NCBI GenBank assembly: GCA_903825565.1
Contig: CAIKBD010000196.1
Coordinates: 1-40,780, forward strand
Direction of reading: 5' to 3'
Length of the DNA: 40,780 bases
From: an uncultured Anaerolineales bacterium
Lineage (GTDB): Bacteria; Chloroflexota; Anaerolineae; UBA4142
Positions 1 through 6,728 of the stretch are shown here, piece by piece (positions within the stretch are counted from its first letter, which is position 1; each line of letters starts with the position of its first letter). The position numbers were made by a program, and so were the translations under genes. The notes under the pieces are model-generated. The model did not search any database. It was not told where the DNA came from and was given only the letters and a program-made list of their open reading frames with translations.

Positions 1-133
1 GGAATAGCGTGATGCAAGCGCGGTGGGACAAATTTGTAAATTTGTCTCACCCCAAGTGGGTGTTGCTCGAAGCGAAACAAAAGGAATAGCGTGATGCAAG
101 CGCGGTGGGACAAATTTGTAAATTTGTCCTACC
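1..133. repeat. Direct duplication carrying palindromic hairpins
   Basis: A block of about 46 bases starting at position 1 recurs at 83, an 82-base step. Each copy ends in a near-perfect palindrome (23-50 and 105-132): GTGGGACAAATTT, a 2-base loop, then AAATTTGTC followed by TCAC or CTAC. The single mismatch in each arm is a G:T pair and falls at a different position in the two copies, so RNA pairing would be kept. A closely related hairpin lies at 37302-37330. No gene is seen in 1-153. Confidence 0.75.
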
Positions 134-153
134 TTACTGGACACGAACTGAAA

Positions 154-531
154 ATGGAATTTGCTCTGTGTGCCTTGCGGTTACATTCGCCGCGCGAACT
201 TCGCGCCGAAATTGAACGCATCGGCGGGGAAGAGACCCTGCGGCGCGAACAACTCGCCCAAGGCACGTTTCACACGCTCAAACTCGAAGGGATCGCGCCG
301 CGCCTGGCGCGATTTTTGTATCAGGAACTCGTCCTCGAAGGGGGGCAGGTGGTGTTGCCCGCGCGTTTGGAAACGCGCACCGAACCGGTCGCCGTGTTGC
401 TCTTCGGCACGCAGTACCAACTGCAACATCTGGTCGTTCGCCTCCGCACGCAAAGCGACGATGAACTGGCGTGGCTCGCCGACGAGTTGGAAAGCGTCTT
501 GGAGAACCAAAATGACCCTACTCTTTTCTGA
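154..531 (+). CDS. Stand-alone domain resembling the N-terminus of dihydropteroate synthase
   Basis: A protein of 125 residues. The pattern LHSPRELRAEIERIG, then a LKLEG block, then RFLYQELVLEGGQVVLP, then a VLLFGTQYQLQHLVVRLR block resembles the roughly 100-residue N-terminal extension that precedes the TIM barrel in many Firmicutes and Chloroflexota dihydropteroate synthases. The barrel itself is absent: the frame stops after an acidic tail. Start chosen at the ATG at 154, where family-like sequence begins; an upstream ATG at 91 lies inside the duplicated repeat and is less likely. No strong ribosome-binding site is visible. The 3' end overlaps the next gene by 20 bases, so the two are probably co-translated. 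Function of the isolated domain is unknown; folate synthesis should not be assumed. Family recognition is from memory of conserved patterns. Confidence 0.6.
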   Translation: MEFALCALRLHSPRELRAEIERIGGEETLRREQLAQGTFHTLKLEGIAPRLARFLYQELVLEGGQVVLPARLETRTEPVAVLLFGTQYQLQHLVVRLRTQSDDELAWLADELESVLENQNDPTLF

Positions 532-1549
532 AATTTCCGAACAGCCCGCCGCGCTCGCGCGCTTTCTCGCCGCCGAATCCGCAAACGTCGAACGGATCGC
601 CGCGGCGATTCATCGCGCCGGGATCAAGTACGTGACGATTGCCGCGCGCGGCACGTCGGACAACGCGGCGACGTATGCCAAGTACGTCTTCGCCGCGTTC
701 AATCGTTTGCCGGTCGCGCTGGCGACGCCCTCGCTCTACACCGTTTACCAAACGCCGCCGCGCCTCACCGATTCGCTCGTGATCGGCATTTCGCAATCGG
801 GCGAATCGCCGGACATTGTGGCAGTTGTCGCGGAAGCGCGCCGCCAAAATGTGCCGACGCTCGCCATCACCAACTTTGCCGATTCGCCGCTGGCGCGCGC
901 CGCCGAGCACGTCATCCTGCAAAATGCGGGCGAGGAAAAAACGATTGCCGCGACGAAAACGTACACGACCCAACTCGGCGCGCTCGCGTTGCTGTCCACC
1001 GCGCTCGCGCAAGATTCCGCACGGCGCGCAGAACTCGCCGCGGTGCCGGACGCGATGGCGCGCACGCTCGCGCTGAACGATGCGGCGGAACAGGCGGCAT
1101 CGCGCTGGGCAGTGGCGACGACGATGCTCGTGATCGGGCGCGGCTACAACTACACAACTGCTTTCGAGATCGCGCTGAAACTCAAAGAACTGGCGTATGT
1201 TACCGCCGAGCCGTTTTCCTCCGCCGATTTTTTGCATGGACCCATCGCCGTTGTGCAGGGCGGCTACCCCGTGTTGTGCGTCGCGCCACGTGGCCGCGTG
1301 TTCGACGATCTGCTCGATCTCGCGCGCCAGTTAAAAGCGCGCGGCGCAGACCTCGTGATGATCTCGGACGAGCCGCGCGCGTTGGCGTTCAGCCGCGCGC
1401 CGCTGGCGTTGCCGGCATCACTCCCCGAATGGCTGTCGCCGCTCACCGCCGTCGTGCCGGGGCAATTGCTCGCGCACCACTTGACGAGTGCCAAGGGCTA
1501 TGATCCCGATCATCCGCGCGGGTTGACCAAAGTGACGCGCACGCTGTAA
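512..1549 (+). CDS. SIS-domain sugar isomerase/deaminase (GlmS C-terminal-like, NagB-II/AgaS type)
   Basis: A protein of 345 residues made of two SIS (sugar isomerase) domains like the isomerase half of glucosamine-6-phosphate synthase, without the N-terminal glutaminase. The first domain has ARGTSDNA near residue 45 and the phosphate-sugar loop SQSGES at about 94-99. A KTYTTQL segment follows, and the second domain contains EIALKLKELAYV and the FLHGP signature typical of GlmS/NagB-II. Such proteins usually deaminate or isomerise glucosamine-6-phosphate or related amino-sugar phosphates in the cytoplasm. The ATG at 512 is chosen because GGAG at 501-504 lies 7 bases upstream and because translation upstream in this frame is a shadow of the overlapping gene. 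The overlap of 20 bases with the preceding domain protein suggests an operon. The exact substrate cannot be settled from sequence. Confidence 0.85.
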   Translation: MTLLFSEISEQPAALARFLAAESANVERIAAAIHRAGIKYVTIAARGTSDNAATYAKYVFAAFNRLPVALATPSLYTVYQTPPRLTDSLVIGISQSGESPDIVAVVAEARRQNVPTLAITNFADSPLARAAEHVILQNAGEEKTIAATKTYTTQLGALALLSTALAQDSARRAELAAVPDAMARTLALNDAAEQAASRWAVATTMLVIGRGYNYTTAFEIALKLKELAYVTAEPFSSADFLHGPIAVVQGGYPVLCVAPRGRVFDDLLDLARQLKARGADLVMISDEPRALAFSRAPLALPASLPEWLSPLTAVVPGQLLAHHLTSAKGYDPDHPRGLTKVTRTL

Positions 1550-1575
1550 ACTGGCACACCTGCCCGATTGTCCTA

Positions 1576-1604
1576 TTGTGGCTCGACGTGCCGCGTGCTA
1601 CAAT
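1576..1604 (+). promoter_or_regulatory. Sigma-70-like promoter for the 56-residue protein
   Basis: TTGTGG at 1576-1581, a 17-base spacer and TACAAT at 1599-1604. Transcription would begin near 1611, just before a GAAGGTG ribosome-binding site. Confidence 0.6.
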
Positions 1605-1621
1605 TTTAACGAAGGTGAAAT

Positions 1622-1792
1622 ATGGCGAAACCATCGCAGCGTCGTCAAGTGAGCAAGCGCGTTCGCGCTAAACTCGGCAAGTGGATCGGCGATCTGAAAT
1701 CGCGGATCGCCGGCTTGGGGCACTGGTTGCCCGAGCCGCAACTTGCGCCGGTGTTCAACCGCGTGCCGCGCGCGCGCCGACAAGGACGTTGA
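1622..1792 (+). CDS. Small basic protein of unknown function (56 aa)
   Basis: A 56-residue, strongly basic reading frame (MAKPSQRRQVSKRVR at the start, RVPRARRQGR at the end) with one central hydrophobic patch. It has a promoter (1576-1604), a ribosome-binding site AAGGTG at 1612-1617 and a good terminator directly behind it at 1804-1837, so it forms a complete small transcription unit. I do not recognise the family. The high Arg/Lys content would fit an RNA- or DNA-binding role, but that is inference only. Confidence 0.6.
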   Translation: MAKPSQRRQVSKRVRAKLGKWIGDLKSRIAGLGHWLPEPQLAPVFNRVPRARRQGR

Positions 1793-1803
1793 GCCGCAAA
1801 CTG

Positions 1804-1837
1804 GGGCGGGGCATTCAAAAAATGCCTCGCCCTTTTT
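1804..1837 (+). terminator. Rho-independent terminator
   Basis: Twelve-base stem GGGCGGGGCATT / AATGCCTCGCCC with one G:T pair, a 5-base loop and a run of five T. Confidence 0.8.
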
Positions 1838-1864
1838 GTGTCCTGCGCCTTATCGTGTTACAAT
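1836..1864 (+). promoter_or_regulatory. Promoter for the TPT lipoprotein gene
   Basis: TTGTGT at 1836-1841, 17-base spacer, TACAAT at 1859-1864. The -35 box begins in the T-run of the preceding terminator. Confidence 0.6.
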
Positions 1865-1886
1865 CGCTTCCGATGGAGTTTGACTT

Positions 1887-2804
1887 TTGAACAATCGCCT
1901 CACCTTGCTTTGGGCGATCCTCGTCGGCATCGCTTGGCTGTGCGCCGGATGCGCGGATGCGCCGCGCGCAACTGAACCCGCGCCGACCGAGATGCCCGCG
2001 CCAACCAAAGTTGCCTTTGCCGTTCCCTCCGCCACGCCAACCCTCACCCCAACTGCAACATTCACGCTGACGCCCACACGCACGCGCACGGCGACGAACA
2101 CGCCGCCGCGCAAACCGACCGCGACGGCGACGCCCGCGCCAACGTCCGCGCCGGCAACGCCCACGCCAACGGCGACGAGTAGCGCGGCGATTCCCGGCGA
2201 AAAGTACGGCACGCTCGCCGTCATCGGCGCGCGGCACGCGCCGCAAACAACTGTCTCGGATGTGAACCTCACCGTGCGCGGTTTTGCGCCGACGAACGCC
2301 GCGCTCACGCTGGTCGAGATTGAGGGTCCAGCGGACGCCAACGCGCCGCGTCTGTACACCTTGTTCGCGGATCGGCGCGCGCCGACGATTCGCGCGACGT
2401 ACCAGGTGCGCGATCACACCGGCGCGCTGATCACCGATCCCGACGTGACGCTGATCGCGCTCGCCGCAACGAGCGGCGATACGCTCCACGTCCCGGAATC
2501 CGGCTACACCATCGGCGATGGCTACGGCGTGCTCGTCGTGTTTGCAGACGCAGAACGCATCGTGGTGACGTATACGCGCGACGATAGCACGATTCGCGGC
2601 TACGTGCTGTACTTTGAGGGCGTTTCGGTCGAGCCAAGTCTCGTCGCGCTGTACCAACAAGCGAACGACGCCGGGCGCGGGACGTTGCCGGCATTACGCG
2701 CCGGGCAAGCGTTTGCGCGCGCGCGCGGCGACGTGAGATTCGCCGTGCGGGATGCGGGCACATTTTTGGATCCGCGCTCGCGCAAGGACTGGTGGCGCAA
2801 ATAG
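1887..2804 (+). CDS. Lipoprotein with Thr/Pro-rich linker, unknown C-terminal domain
   Basis: A protein of 305 residues with a lipoprotein signal: a hydrophobic stretch LLWAILVGIAWL followed by the lipobox CAGC at about residues 19-22. Residues 30-110 are a low-complexity linker of Thr, Pro and Ala (TPTLTPTATF type) that would hold the C-terminal domain away from the membrane. The domain from about residue 115 is mostly beta-strand-like and ends in a conserved-looking DPRSRKDWW segment; I recognise no enzyme motif. The start is a TTG at 1887, chosen because GGAG at 1875-1878 is 8 bases upstream and the signal peptide starts immediately. It has its own promoter and is followed by a MITE-like repeat. 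Confidence 0.8.
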   Translation: MNNRLTLLWAILVGIAWLCAGCADAPRATEPAPTEMPAPTKVAFAVPSATPTLTPTATFTLTPTRTRTATNTPPRKPTATATPAPTSAPATPTPTATSSAAIPGEKYGTLAVIGARHAPQTTVSDVNLTVRGFAPTNAALTLVEIEGPADANAPRLYTLFADRRAPTIRATYQVRDHTGALITDPDVTLIALAATSGDTLHVPESGYTIGDGYGVLVVFADAERIVVTYTRDDSTIRGYVLYFEGVSVEPSLVALYQQANDAGRGTLPALRAGQAFARARGDVRFAVRDAGTFLDPRSRKDWWRK

Positions 2805-2879
2805 CCAACGGCGCAACCGTTTGCCACGCGCTACCGCCGCCGGAGCCGATTTGCCGTGCCACGCCCAATTGCCCGACAC

Positions 2880-3053
2880 GGCTTTTCAAATGTCGCTTGA
2901 CATCACCCCTCACCCCGATAGCGCGTCCATAACGCGGCAGAATGCTGCACAGACGACGCGCTATCGCCTCTCCCCAATAGGGGCGAGGGAATTTACCCCT
3001 TCGCCCTTTGAGGGAGAAGGTTGGGATGAGGGTCGCCTGACTTTTGAAAAGCC
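2880..3053 (+). repeat. MITE-like 174-bp element, copy A
   Basis: An intact 174-base element bounded by GGCTTTTCAAA and its inverse TTTTGAAAAGCC. The inside holds a second inverted repeat (GATAGCGCGTC ... GACGCGCTATC), a run of CACCCCTCACCCC and a closing GGGATGAGGGTCGCC. No coding capacity. Copies with the same length lie at 30791-32401 (interrupted) and at 37390-37563 (opposite strand). This element accounts for most of the gene-free stretch 2805-3105. Confidence 0.85.
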
Positions 3054-3067
3054 CCGATTGCCCGATT

Positions 3068-3095
3068 TTGCATCTGAGTAAACTTGTGCTAGAAT
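3068..3095 (+). promoter_or_regulatory. Probable promoter for the GH99-like gene
   Basis: TTGCAT at 3068-3073, 16-base spacer, TAGAAT at 3090-3095. Transcription would start only a few bases before the ATG at 3106, and no Shine-Dalgarno is present, so the message may be nearly leaderless. Confidence 0.5.
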
Positions 3096-3105
3096 AGCAC
3101 CACTC

Positions 3106-4149
3106 ATGAAGCGACGAATTTCCCTTTTCGCCCTCTTCCTCAGTGTTTTGGCTGGAATCGTTTTTGCCAGTCCCGCGTTTGCCGCGCGCTCGCCCCTCGT
3201 CCTTGCCTTTTATTACATTTGGTACGACGAGAGCACGTGGAAACCGGACAAGGTGCCAGACATTCCAGCGATCAAGTACGCCTCGCGCGATCCGGGCACG
3301 ATGGCGCGGCACATTCAGCAAGCCAAAAGCGTGGGCATTGATGCGCTCGTGGCATCGTGGTGGGGCGTCGGCAATCCGACGGAAGACAACCTCCGCGTTT
3401 TGCTCGAACAAGCCGCCGCCGCCAATTTCAAAATCGCCGTTGATTTTGAATTGACCTCGCCCTTCTTTAAATCCAAAGACGACGTGATCCGCAATTTGCG
3501 TTACCTGATCAACACACACGCGCGCCGCTCAGCGTACTTGCAGGTGGATGGCAAGCCGGTCATTTTCTTTTGGCGGCAACAAATGTACTCGGTGGACGAG
3601 TGGAAGGCGATCCGCGACGCGGTGGATCCCAATCGCCAAACAATTTGGATTGACGAGGGGCTGGACGTTTCGTACCTCCGCGTCTTTGACGGGCACCACT
3701 TGTATATGGTCGCCTGGGCGCCCAATCCGCAAGCCGAGCTGAACAAGTGGCCCCCCCGCATTCGGCAATTTGGTGCGGACAAGATTTGGGTGGCGACGGT
3801 CAACCCCGGCGCGGATAATCGCAAGACGACGCAACCGGAAAAAGTGGTGCGGGATCGTCAGAACGGCGACTATTTCCGCGAGACGTGGCGTGCGGCGTTT
3901 TCCTCGTACCCCGACTGGATCATGATCACGAGTTTCAACGAGTGGGCGGAAGGCACGATGATCGAGCCGAGCGTAACGTACGGCAATTTGTATCTCGACA
4001 TTACGCGCGAATACGCCGCCAAGTTCAAAGCGGCTTGCCCACGCCCACGCCGACCAACACGCGCACACCCACGCCGACGCGCACGGCGACACCTGAAGTT
4101 TCCTCGACCGTGCCCGCAGTTGCGCCCGTGCCGGAAACCGGCGGTGTGA
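3106..4149 (+). CDS. Secreted GH99-like (glycosyl hydrolase family 99/71-type) protein, 5' part of a frameshifted gene
   Basis: Begins with a clear signal peptide (LFALFLSVLAGIVFASPAFA, cut near residue 26). The mature part starts LVLAFYYIWYD and contains the blocks DALVASWWG, FKIAVDFEL, VDGKPVIFFWR and MITSFNEWAEGTMIEPS. These are typical of the GH99-like domain found in glycan-processing enzymes and in many uncharacterised secreted proteins; catalytic activity cannot be confirmed. The domain ends at about residue 308 (AAKFKA, position 4030). After that the frame gives an Arg/Pro-rich tail (residues 309-347) that is an artefact of wrong-frame reading of Thr/Pro codons. The natural continuation, a TPT linker and SH3 domain, lies one frame over at 4029-4625, so the original gene was probably 3106-4625 with a one-base loss near 4021-4037. 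Confidence 0.75.
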   Translation: MKRRISLFALFLSVLAGIVFASPAFAARSPLVLAFYYIWYDESTWKPDKVPDIPAIKYASRDPGTMARHIQQAKSVGIDALVASWWGVGNPTEDNLRVLLEQAAAANFKIAVDFELTSPFFKSKDDVIRNLRYLINTHARRSAYLQVDGKPVIFFWRQQMYSVDEWKAIRDAVDPNRQTIWIDEGLDVSYLRVFDGHHLYMVAWAPNPQAELNKWPPRIRQFGADKIWVATVNPGADNRKTTQPEKVVRDRQNGDYFRETWRAAFSSYPDWIMITSFNEWAEGTMIEPSVTYGNLYLDITREYAAKFKAACPRPRRPTRAHPRRRARRHLKFPRPCPQLRPCRKPAV

Positions 4150-4625
4150 ACGGCGAGATTATGGGCGTGCGCGCGACGATCACCAACACGATCCGCGTCC
4201 GCTCCGAACCGAGCAACAACGCGAACGTGCTGGGACGGTTGGCGGAGGGCGCAGCGGTCGAGTTGCTGGCGATCAGTCACGACAGCAATTGGTGGCAAAT
4301 TGCGTATCCGAATGCGAAATCGCGCGGCTGGATCTCCGCCGAGTTTGTCAAGACGGATGATGACACGAGCGATTTGCCGATGATCGTTCCTGCCAACTTG
4401 TTGCCCACGCCGACGGCAACCGCGACGCCGACGCGCAAGGGCGCCAAGCCGGAACCAACGGCGACTGCGACGCCGACTGCCACACCCACCCCAGTTCCTG
4501 TCGTGGAACCGGTTGCGCCGCCGCCGCCCGCGCTCATCGAAGCGCCGCCGCCCACGCCGACGCCAACGCCAACGGCGACAGCGCAACCGTCTTTACTCAA
4601 ACGGTTCCTGCCCTTTTTACCGTAA
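4029..4625 (+). pseudogene. Out-of-frame 3' part of the GH99-like gene: TPT linker, bacterial SH3 domain, TPT linker
   Basis: In the frame one base back from the GH99-like gene, the sequence runs SGLPTPTPTNTRTPTPTRT, then a bacterial SH3 (SH3_3) domain. That domain has TIRVRSEPSNNANVLGRL, VELLAIS and WWQIAYPNAKSRGWISAEFV. A second Thr/Pro linker and a short hydrophobic end LLKRFLPFLP before the stop at 4625 follow. SH3 domains of this type bind cell-wall material, so the intact protein would be a wall-associated secreted enzyme. There is no promoter of its own and no convincing start (an ATG at 4161 and a TTG at 4035 are possible). A terminator follows. It could be a sequencing error, a true frameshift mutation, or less likely a recoding site. 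Confidence 0.7.
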
Positions 4626-4631
4626 CGCCGA

Positions 4632-4661
4632 AACCCGCCGCGCTCCAGCCGGCGGGTTTTT
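4632..4661 (+). terminator. Rho-independent terminator
   Basis: Stem AACCCGCCG / CGGCGGGTT with a 9-base loop and a T-run, between the SH3 part and hpt. Confidence 0.8.
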
Positions 4662-4676
4662 CAACGGGAGCACTTG

Positions 4677-5255
4677 ATGGCTGACCTCGAAAAAGACATT
4701 GCCAAAATTTTAATCACCCGCGAGCAACTTGCCGCGCGCATCGCCGAACTGGGCGCGCAGATCAGCCGGGAGTACGCGGGCAAGGATTTGCTACTCGTGT
4801 GCGTGCTCAAAGGCGGGATTCTGTTTCTCAGCGATCTCGTCCGTGCGATTCGGATTCCGCACGAATTTGATTTTATGGCGATCTCGTCATATGGCGGGGC
4901 GCGCACGGTTTCGTCCGGCGTCGTGCGAATTGTGATGGACTTGAACACGAACATCGAGAACCGCAACGTGCTGATCGTCGAGGACATTATTGACACGGGG
5001 CACACGCTGACATACATGATCGGCAACCTGCGGACGCGCAAACCGGCATCGTTGAAAATTTGCACTTTGCTCAACAAACCGAGCCGCCGCGAGATTGAGG
5101 TGCCGGTGGATTACGTGGGGTTTGATATTCCGAATGAATTCGTCGTCGGCTATGGTTTGGATTACAACGAGATTTACCGGAACTTGCCGTTCGTCGGCGT
5201 GCTCAAAGAGGAACTGTATACGCGGGTGGAAGAGCAAGAGCACTCGGCGTCGTGA
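4677..5255 (+). CDS. hpt: Hypoxanthine phosphoribosyltransferase
   Basis: A cytoplasmic purine-salvage enzyme of 192 residues that joins hypoxanthine or guanine to PRPP to make IMP or GMP. The PRPP-binding signature VLIVEDIIDTGHTL is at about residues 98-111. The early LLLVCVLKGGILFLSDL block and the MAISSYGGA loop match HPRT, and the C-terminal VDYVGFDIPNEFVVGYGLDYN stretch holds the base-binding region. Length fits the bacterial family (about 180 residues). The ATG at 4677 is preferred over the adjacent TTG at 4674 because GGGAG at 4666-4670 then has a 6-base spacer. The gene starts just after a terminator; the next gene (HicB-like) follows after 48 bases and may be co-transcribed. Confidence 0.95.
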   Translation: MADLEKDIAKILITREQLAARIAELGAQISREYAGKDLLLVCVLKGGILFLSDLVRAIRIPHEFDFMAISSYGGARTVSSGVVRIVMDLNTNIENRNVLIVEDIIDTGHTLTYMIGNLRTRKPASLKICTLLNKPSRREIEVPVDYVGFDIPNEFVVGYGLDYNEIYRNLPFVGVLKEELYTRVEEQEHSAS

Positions 5256-5303
5256 GCAGGTCCAAGGTAAACGGCGTGCGAGAATCAGGCGCGGAGGTTG
5301 CTA

Positions 5304-5489
5304 ATGAAACTTGCCGTTATCATTCGACCGGGCGAGGATGGCTATTTGATTGCGGATTGTCCGGCGTTACCAGGGTGTATGAGCCAGGGGCGTACCGAAA
5401 AGGAAGCGTTGCGAAACATTAAAGAGGCGATTGCGTTATGGCTTGAAGTTGAAGCGGAAAAGCACGCCGGGAAACTTGCCCGCGACTGA
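5304..5489 (+). CDS. HicB-like protein (orphan antitoxin-type domain)
   Basis: A 61-residue protein with the HicB/UPF0150 fold pattern: LAVIIRPGEDGYLIADCPALPGCMSQG, then EKEALRNIKEAIALWL. Ribosome-binding site GGAGG at 5293-5297, 6 bases before the ATG. HicB proteins normally neutralise the RNA-cleaving HicA toxin and are encoded beside it, but no HicA-like frame is present here: a strong terminator follows directly. It lacks a C-terminal DNA-binding domain. It may be a solitary remnant, may act on a HicA elsewhere, or may have another role. A second HicB of this short type, with HicA, is at 23143-23385. Confidence 0.75.
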   Translation: MKLAVIIRPGEDGYLIADCPALPGCMSQGRTEKEALRNIKEAIALWLEVEAEKHAGKLARD

Positions 5490-5496
5490 GCGCCTA

Positions 5497-5542
5497 TAAA
5501 ACCAGTCCGCAGGATTTTGTAAATCTTGCGGACTGGTCTTTT
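5497..5542. terminator. Bidirectional terminator between convergent genes
   Basis: A 17-base stem (ACCAGTCCGCAGGATTT at 5501-5517 pairing with 5521-5537, one G:T pair) with a 3-base loop. It has a T-run on the plus side and an A-run upstream that serves as a T-run for the minus strand. It separates the HicB-like gene from the aminotransferase gene. Confidence 0.85.
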
Positions 5543-5543
5543 C

Positions 5544-6713
5544 TCAATCCATAATTTTTTCGACGGCGGCGTGGATGCGCCGCAACGCCTCTTGAATATT
5601 TTCGAGCGAGTTGGCGTACGAGAACCGCAAGTATCCTTCGCCCGCCGCGCCGAATGCGGTACCGCTGAGACACGCGACGCCCGCTTCGTTCAGCAAGTAA
5701 TCCGCCAGCTTGCGCGAATCCCAACCGGTGTGTGTGGTGTTGGGAAACGCGTAGAACGCGCCGCGCGGTTTCAGGCATTTGAAGCCGGGAATCGCATTAA
5801 GCCCTTCCACAATCACATCGCGCCGCGCTTTGAACGCGGCAAGCATTTTCCCCACCGAGTCTTGCGGTCCCGTCAATGCTTCCAAGCCGGCGTACTGCGT
5901 AAACCCGGCGACGCACGAGGTCGAGTTCGTTTGCAAACGCGAAACCTGCGCCGCCAGTTCGGGCGGCATCACGCCCCAGCCCAGCCGCCAACCGGTCATT
6001 GAGTACGTCTTGCTGAATCCATCGAGCACAATCGTGCGATCTGCCAGCGTGGGCACGCTGAGCAAACTGCTAAACGCGCCGTCGTACAGCACCCGCCAAT
6101 AGATTTCGTCGGTGAAGATCACGCAGTCGTATTTCAGCGCGACTTCGGCAATCACCTGCAAGTCCGCCGTTTCCAGCACGCCGCCGGTCGGGTTTTGCGG
6201 CGAGTTGAGGATGATCATTTTCGTTTTGGGATTGGCTTTGGCGCGAAACTCGTCTGGGTCGAAGCGAAAGTGATTGGCTTCGCGCAAGATGTACGGCACC
6301 GGCTTGCCGCCGCAATAATTGATCATGCTTTCATAGATCGGAAAACCCGGATTGGGGTACAACACTTCGTCGCCCGGCTCGACGAGCGCGAGGATGGCAA
6401 AGAACATGATCGGTTTCGCGCCGGGCGTCACGACGACTTGGTTTGCTGTGATGTTGACGCCGCGTGTGGCGCTCGTGTGCGCGGCGATGGCTTCGCGCAA
6501 TTCCGGGATGCCGGCGCTGGGTGTGTATTTCGTTTTGCCATCGTGCACTGCGCGCACGCCCGCTTCGATGATATTTTCCGGCGTCGGGAAATCCGGTTCG
6601 CCCACTTCAAGGTGGATGATATTTCTGCCTTGCGCTTCCAGCGCTTTGGCTTTGACCAAAACCTCGAACGCGGTTTCGGTGCCGAGCAAGTTCATTCGTT
6701 GTGCGAGTCGCAT
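5544..6713 (-). CDS. Pyridoxal-phosphate aminotransferase, class I/II (aspartate aminotransferase-like)
   Basis: A protein of 389 residues of fold-type I. Recognisable blocks are IIHLEVGEPDFPTPENI near residue 32, the glycine-poor cofactor region VVVTPGAKPIMFF at 93-105, NSPQNPTGGVL at 170-180, the TDEIYWRVLY strand at 201-210 and the PLP lysine in DGFSKTYSMTGWRLG (Lys235). It transfers amino groups between amino and keto acids in the cytoplasm; the subfamily resembles archaeal/thermophile AspC-type enzymes, but the substrate is not certain. A GAAGGAG ribosome-binding site precedes the ATG. It starts 15 bases after the methyltransferase gene stops, so the two are probably co-transcribed from the promoter near 9780. 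Confidence 0.9.
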   Translation of the reverse strand: MRLAQRMNLLGTETAFEVLVKAKALEAQGRNIIHLEVGEPDFPTPENIIEAGVRAVHDGKTKYTPSAGIPELREAIAAHTSATRGVNITANQVVVTPGAKPIMFFAILALVEPGDEVLYPNPGFPIYESMINYCGGKPVPYILREANHFRFDPDEFRAKANPKTKMIILNSPQNPTGGVLETADLQVIAEVALKYDCVIFTDEIYWRVLYDGAFSSLLSVPTLADRTIVLDGFSKTYSMTGWRLGWGVMPPELAAQVSRLQTNSTSCVAGFTQYAGLEALTGPQDSVGKMLAAFKARRDVIVEGLNAIPGFKCLKPRGAFYAFPNTTHTGWDSRKLADYLLNEAGVACLSGTAFGAAGEGYLRFSYANSLENIQEALRRIHAAVEKIMD

Positions 6714-6728
6714 TATCTTCTCCTTCGT

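Noticed and set aside
1-133. Start of a CRISPR array
   Set aside because: Only two copies, palindromic over nearly the whole hairpin, and no third spacer-repeat unit or cas gene.
2431-3519. Minus-strand frame of 362 residues
   Set aside because: It crosses the MITE-like repeat and two plus-strand genes with signal peptides; no motif or start signal.
4015-4045. Programmed -1 ribosomal frameshift joining the GH99-like domain to the SH3 tail
   Set aside because: No X-XXY-YYZ heptamer and no clear stimulatory stem or SD-like element; mutation or sequencing error is simpler.
5304-5489. A complete HicAB module near hpt
   Set aside because: No HicA-like frame on either side; a strong terminator follows directly.
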